A stretch of 64,000 bases of DNA from Neisseriaceae bacterium. Lineage in GTDB: Bacteria; Pseudomonadota; Gammaproteobacteria; Burkholderiales; UBA11063. Positions within the stretch are counted from its first letter, which is position 1; each line of letters opens with the position of its first letter. Under the pieces are notes generated by a model, which saw only the letters and a program-made list of their open reading frames with translations, had not been told where the DNA came from and did not search any database. The DNA is taken from positions 1-64,000 of the forward strand of contig CANFGS010000009.1 in NCBI GenBank assembly GCA_947446595.1, read 5' to 3'. Both the position numbers and the translations under genes were made by a program. This document shows positions 59,582 through 64,000 of this stretch, one piece after another.

Positions 59582-59870
59582 TAGAGCAAAGAGCATGGAT
59601 TCCAAACTCGTGACGAAACAGCATCTAGTTCATGTTTGGAATGACGAATAAAAACCAGTAACCCCAATATTCAGCACGCCATTATAGCTACTGAATTTAC
59701 ACACAAAAACAGCGCATTAACTGTTGCCACAACGTCTAATTTCCATCATAGAAGCAACCGCTAAATCGTCATCCACGCAACTTTATTTCGTCATCCCAGC
59801 ATCTTTTTCCGTCATCCCAGCGCTTCAATTTTCGTCATCCCAGCGCAGGCTGGGATCCATGCCCTCATGC
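59582..59870. repeat. MITE-like composite repeat, copy C6 (A unit 59582-59647 and B array 59768-59870 separated by unrelated sequence)
   Basis: TAGAGCAAAGAGCATGGATTCCAAACTCGTGACGAAACAGC...GTTTGGAATGACG; CGTCATCCCAGCATCTTTTTC / CGTCATCCCAGCGCTTCAATTTT / CGTCATCCCAGCGCAGGCTGGGATCCATGCCCT. Confidence 0.75.
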
Positions 59871-59899
59871 TCTTGCACTTGCCCCAACTGCCCAATCAC

Positions 59900-60187
59900 C
59901 TACAACAAATCCGAATACAAATCCCTCCACTGCGGATTAGCCTCCTCAATCAAATTTATCTTCCATTGTCGCTGCCAAGCTTTCATCTGCTTCTCACGAG
60001 TTATTGCACTTACCATATCCTCATGCAACTCAAAATAAACTAAATCATGCACAGAATGCTCTTTAGTAAACCCATCAATTACATCATTCTTATGTTGCCA
60101 AACTCGCTTCACCAAATCACTAGTCACCCCAATATACAAGGTTCCATTTGGTTTACTTGAGAGGATATATACTGCTGCTTTGTTCAT
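59900..60187 (-). CDS. GIY-YIG nuclease domain protein (UPF0213-like)
   Basis: VYILSSKPNGTLYIGVTSDLVKRVWQHKN...YFELHEDMVSAITREKQMKAWQRQWK. Confidence 0.9.
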   Translation of the reverse strand: MNKAAVYILSSKPNGTLYIGVTSDLVKRVWQHKNDVIDGFTKEHSVHDLVYFELHEDMVSAITREKQMKAWQRQWKINLIEEANPQWRDLYSDLL

Positions 60188-60302
60188 AAAATTTATTTCT
60201 CCAAATTACTTTATCTTTATAATAAGGAGCTATGTTTTAATTTTTTGTACTACTATCATTTTACATATTACCAAATCACGCAACTAAGTTTTTATTTCAC
60301 AA

Positions 60303-61991
60303 TTACAAAGTTATACCACCGCTATTTATTTTTGTATCTAAATATGAAATTAAGCGATATTTGAGCAAATCATGCATAGATGATAAAAGAGGAGCTCTTT
60401 CACATCGATTTATTTGTATATTATTACATTTTTGTAACTGGTATTTAATTCCATTAATATCAAACAAAGCATTAAAATCAACTGGATAAGGTTTGATGGG
60501 ACATTCGTCAACTGAATTATAAGAAATAACTTTCCCTGCTGTCTGCGATACAGCTTTTAGATAATAATGAAATTCTGTACCAATACCACCATAACTCTTA
60601 GATTCATCAGAAAAATCAAAGGCAATAAGCATTAAATTAAAATCATTAAAGAATTGCAATTCATGAAATAAATTAGGAAAATGCATTTTCACCAGTAAAT
60701 CATAAACCTTTGGAATAATCTCATAAAATCTTTGTCTGATTGAAATAATATTATTAAATTCAAATGTTAATAAACCAAAATAGTTACCCCTATTAACTTC
60801 TTTAATATCCATGGATTGTAAAAACTGTATTAATTCTGTAACAGTATTAATACTAACGGTTTCTGTTGAAGGAAATAAACAAATATCATTTGTATTAGGT
60901 AAATAAGTATTAATAGAATTTATTATTTCAGTCAATGAATATGAATACTGACCACGCTGAAATTTTATCATGCTGTGATATTTATCAATAAAATCAAATA
61001 AAAACTCAGTAGCCAAGAAAAAATCTTTTACTAATACTGGAATTTTGAGTTTACCAAAAACACCTGTTATTAAGTTAGATTTTATACACTCATATGCAAA
61101 TTGTTGATGGCGTGTCTTTATGGGGTTTTCCGAAAAGTATACTTTTTGTTGAATAATTGTTTCATTATTATATTTTTGCATTATACTATCATTTTGTTCA
61201 AATTCTTTTATTTGAACATCATTTAACTCGTAGGAAATCGGGTAAAAAACATAGTTAGCTGCATTATCCGAATAATGACAGATACCTATACCTATTTTCC
61301 AATAATTTGGGTAAATTGCATTTTTTAAAGAAGAAAAATCATTATCTAATAGATTATTATAGCAATCTAAAAACAAATGTATTTCTTTATATTTTGGGCT
61401 GGTTTTTCCTATTGAAGTATTCTTATATTTATTTAGTTCTTGAATTGCATTTTCAAGTTGTTGCACTCGCTGACATTTGACGTCATAATCATCAAGAATA
61501 ATTGCTTGATTATTCAAAATCTTAGTGAATTCAGTAACACAATGGGTTGTATGATTTTTCTGAATATAGTGAGTTTTCTCAAAATAAATAGTTATAGTTT
61601 TTTGTATTGCTGTCATTTTATTTAAGTAAGTTTCACACTTTAATCTATCCATGTGCATCCAGAATGCTATTTCATTATTGTACACTACAATTAGTACAAT
61701 AGGTAGCTTCTGAGATTTACAATGTTCGAGAAATGATCTTTCAACAGAATATACTGGATTTTCGCTGTGCGTAATTGATTTTGAAGTCCCCTTTACTTGA
61801 ACTTCAAGAGTGCCAATTGTAGTATTAGAACCAGATGTCAGAAGCTTAATATTTCCATCAACAAAAGCTGTTTTATCATTAGCTTTAATATCTGGTATTA
61901 TTTGTTTACTAGTTCTTAACCAAATTTTTAAATTATCTACTGCATTTTCTTCAACAATTATATTATGTTGTTTTGTGTTTGCCATTAACAT
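60303..61991 (-). CDS. DUF4365-like (PD-(D/E)XK nuclease-fold-like) N-terminus with large uncharacterised C-terminal region
   Basis: N-terminal FVDGNIKLL...GTLEVQVKGTSKS (E-x-K) and KLPIVLIVVYNNEIAFWMHM; 562 aa; same strand, downstream of hsdR. Confidence 0.55.
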   Translation of the reverse strand: MLMANTKQHNIIVEENAVDNLKIWLRTSKQIIPDIKANDKTAFVDGNIKLLTSGSNTTIGTLEVQVKGTSKSITHSENPVYSVERSFLEHCKSQKLPIVLIVVYNNEIAFWMHMDRLKCETYLNKMTAIQKTITIYFEKTHYIQKNHTTHCVTEFTKILNNQAIILDDYDVKCQRVQQLENAIQELNKYKNTSIGKTSPKYKEIHLFLDCYNNLLDNDFSSLKNAIYPNYWKIGIGICHYSDNAANYVFYPISYELNDVQIKEFEQNDSIMQKYNNETIIQQKVYFSENPIKTRHQQFAYECIKSNLITGVFGKLKIPVLVKDFFLATEFLFDFIDKYHSMIKFQRGQYSYSLTEIINSINTYLPNTNDICLFPSTETVSINTVTELIQFLQSMDIKEVNRGNYFGLLTFEFNNIISIRQRFYEIIPKVYDLLVKMHFPNLFHELQFFNDFNLMLIAFDFSDESKSYGGIGTEFHYYLKAVSQTAGKVISYNSVDECPIKPYPVDFNALFDINGIKYQLQKCNNIQINRCERAPLLSSMHDLLKYRLISYLDTKINSGGITL

Positions 61992-62001
61992 ATTTCCATT
62001 A

Positions 62002-62091
62002 TTAGCTTTTCATATTCATAATAACATCTTCTATTGAATAGTCAACCAATTCAATTAATCCATTGTTATCTAGCTCTGTAAAATTAATCAT
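62002..62091 (-). CDS. Possible 29-aa micro-ORF between hsdR and the DUF4365-like gene
   Basis: ATG...TAA MINFTELDNNGLIELVDYSIEDVIMNMKS preceded by AAGG about 10 nt upstream. Confidence 0.3.
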   Translation of the reverse strand: MINFTELDNNGLIELVDYSIEDVIMNMKS

Positions 62092-62128
62092 TTTATTGCA
62101 ACCTTAATATTAGTATACTTTATAAAAA

Positions 62129-64000
62129 CTATGTAATTTCATCAATTCCATCTATGAACGTCTTCACATAATTTGTCACTTTATCCCAAACACGATCAAT
62201 TACTTTTTTGCGTTGCAGTAGCTTTGGCTTCTCTTGTAGCATATTAAACACATCATCTCCTACAGGCTTTCTTTCGTTGAATAGATACTTGCTGATTACC
62301 TCTTGAAGTTTCACAGGGTCTAGCTTTTCTTCGTTACATAGCTTTTCGAATGATTGCTGTTTTTCGGCACTCCAAAATTTTTTAAACTGTTGAGTAATAT
62401 TAGTATTATCATGAATCTGTGGCATATTCTGCTCAATGAATTTCTCAATCAATTCTTTTTTACTACGAAGCTCGGTTTCGCCATTAACCAAATTCAATAT
62501 AGTTTTTCGTTCCTTTTTTTGTTCTTCTGGGTTTTTTCCAGATAGCTTCATTAATAACCCAAGTATATAAGATACATTAATATCATCACGGTGGATAAGC
62601 TCTAGTTCAAAGTCCACATCATTTAGGATTGATACTTTTTCTTTAGCTGTAGTACTACGTACCTTATCATATAAGTCTAGATACTTACTCTTATAGTCTT
62701 CAAAACTTTGAGCATCCATCGATAAATCATCATAACTAAAATCAGCAAAGGTAGTTAGTACATTTCGAACTCTCAAAAGCTCTCTAAAAGTCTGGATAAA
62801 TCCTAACTCATCTTTTTCAGTTAATAGCGAATTCACACTATTAACTGTTGGTACTTTCTTTATCAACTCTTTATATATCCGATTAAATTTAGATACATAA
62901 TCCTCGTATGGCTCTACCAAGATAACTTCATTTGCATTTTTATTAGAGAATAATGCTATTGCATCATCTGTTGCTTTTTTGAGATTACGGAAGCTAATGA
63001 TATTACCCTGAGATTTTTGCTCATTTAGAATTCGGTTAGTTCTTGAGTAAGCTTGAATTAAGCCATGATATTTGAGATTCTTATCTACATATAAAGTATT
63101 TAGATGTTTACTATCAAAACCCGTCAAGAACATATTTACTACCAGTAAAATATCAATTTTTCGCTCTTTAACATTTTTTGAAATATCAGTAAAATAATTA
63201 TAAAATGACTTACTGTCTTTAGTAGTATATTTACTATTAAACATTAGGTTATAATCGCCAATATACTGCTCTAGCTTATCTCTAGTATGCACATTGATGG
63301 GGGTGTCATCAGTTATATCTAAACTTGATTCAGGAATAGAACCATTAGCATCCTTATCATCTTCATTGGCACCAAAACTAAAAATAGTAGCTATCTTTAG
63401 ATTATGCCGTCCTGCTACTTTTGCCTCTTGGAATAAATCATAGTACTTGATAAGAGTATCAATACTACTAACACAAAACATAGCATTAAACACTTTACTA
63501 TGAGTCTTACGATCGTGATTGGCTATTATATAATCTACAATCTTTTTTAATCGATCAGGACTATCAAGTAGCTCCTTGGTATCAATATCTTCTACTTCAA
63601 TATCTACAAAATTACTACTATCTTTTTTATTTTTGTATTTACCAACATACTCGATCAAAAACCTAAGTACATTTTCATCTTTGATAGCATCATTAATAAC
63701 GTATTTATGTAGACACTCCTCAAACAAATCTTTGGTAGTTCGTCTACCTCCTTCATTATTAGCCGCATTATCCGCAAAAATTGGCGTACCAGTAAAACCA
63801 AACATCTGCTGATTAGTAAAGAATGCTTTGATCCGCTTATGCGTGTCACCAAATTGGCTACGATGGCACTCATCAAAAATAAATATAATCCGCTTATCTT
63901 TGAGATTTTCCATTTTATGTAGATACTTACTCTTACTAATAGCTACATTTAGTTTTTGAAGTGTTGTAACAATTAATTTAGTTTCATCAGTAAATTTGCT
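62129..64000 (-). CDS. hsdR: Type I restriction endonuclease subunit R, partial (5' end beyond the window)
   Basis: IIFIFDECHRSQFGDTHKRIKAFF motif II, GFTGTPIF, VVNMFLTGFDSKHLNTLYVDK, QAYSRTNRI; frame stays open to base 64000 upstream of the internal Met at 63913. Confidence 0.9.
   Translation of the reverse strand, partial: SKFTDETKLIVTTLQKLNVAISKSKYLHKMENLKDKRIIFIFDECHRSQFGDTHKRIKAFFTNQQMFGFTGTPIFADNAANNEGGRRTTKDLFEECLHKYVINDAIKDENVLRFLIEYVGKYKNKKDSSNFVDIEVEDIDTKELLDSPDRLKKIVDYIIANHDRKTHSKVFNAMFCVSSIDTLIKYYDLFQEAKVAGRHNLKIATIFSFGANEDDKDANGSIPESSLDITDDTPINVHTRDKLEQYIGDYNLMFNSKYTTKDSKSFYNYFTDISKNVKERKIDILLVVNMFLTGFDSKHLNTLYVDKNLKYHGLIQAYSRTNRILNEQKSQGNIISFRNLKKATDDAIALFSNKNANEVILVEPYEDYVSKFNRIYKELIKKVPTVNSVNSLLTEKDELGFIQTFRELLRVRNVLTTFADFSYDDLSMDAQSFEDYKSKYLDLYDKVRSTTAKEKVSILNDVDFELELIHRDDINVSYILGLLMKLSGKNPEEQKKERKTILNLVNGETELRSKKELIEKFIEQNMPQIHDNTNITQQFKKFWSAEKQQSFEKLCNEEKLDPVKLQEVISKYLFNERKPVGDDVFNMLQEKPKLLQRKKVIDRVWDKVTNYVKTFIDGIDEIT

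Noticed and set aside
62129-64000. HsdR appearing truncated at an internal Met (63913)
   Set aside because: The frame remains open to the window edge (SKFTDETKLIVTTLQKLNVAISKSKYLHK-M...), so this is the window boundary, not a pseudogene.

Overview
AT-rich proteobacterial chromosome segment. It is probably a low-GC betaproteobacterium, possibly Neisseriales-like: this is an inference from a DUF3460 protein and dRS3-like repeats. Most of the window is housekeeping DNA: gshA, dps, galP-galK-galT, kefB-like, mnmA, tolR-tolA-tolB, mscS-like, an ABC-F gene, holB-tmk-mltG, dnaX-ybaB-ffs, tcdA, aroE, two RND pumps, hflX-hflK-hflC, hfq, der, hslO and yebC. Three accessory regions stand out. (1) 24.8-31.8 kb is a seven-gene co-directional operon of unknown function: an alpha-oxoamine synthase-like aminotransferase, CitE-like lyase, MaoC-like hydratase, ornithine-cyclodeaminase-like protein, SDR, condensation-fold acyltransferase and ATP-grasp ligase. 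I could not match it to any small-molecule pathway I know. (2) 32.0-42.7 kb is a twelve-gene P-type (VirB/Trb) type IV secretion operon ending in a lytic transglycosylase, a TraF-like S26 peptidase and SSB. No coupling protein or relaxase is visible. (3) 55.4-64 kb is a mosaic region with TA-bounded, MITE-like composite repeats built from 21-22 bp half-palindromes. Two near-identical copies bracket a BrnT/BrnA module, and others supply stop codons to two glycosyltransferases. The region ends with a type I restriction HsdR followed by an unfamiliar DUF4365-type protein. All calls come from reading sequence and translated motifs; no database search was run.
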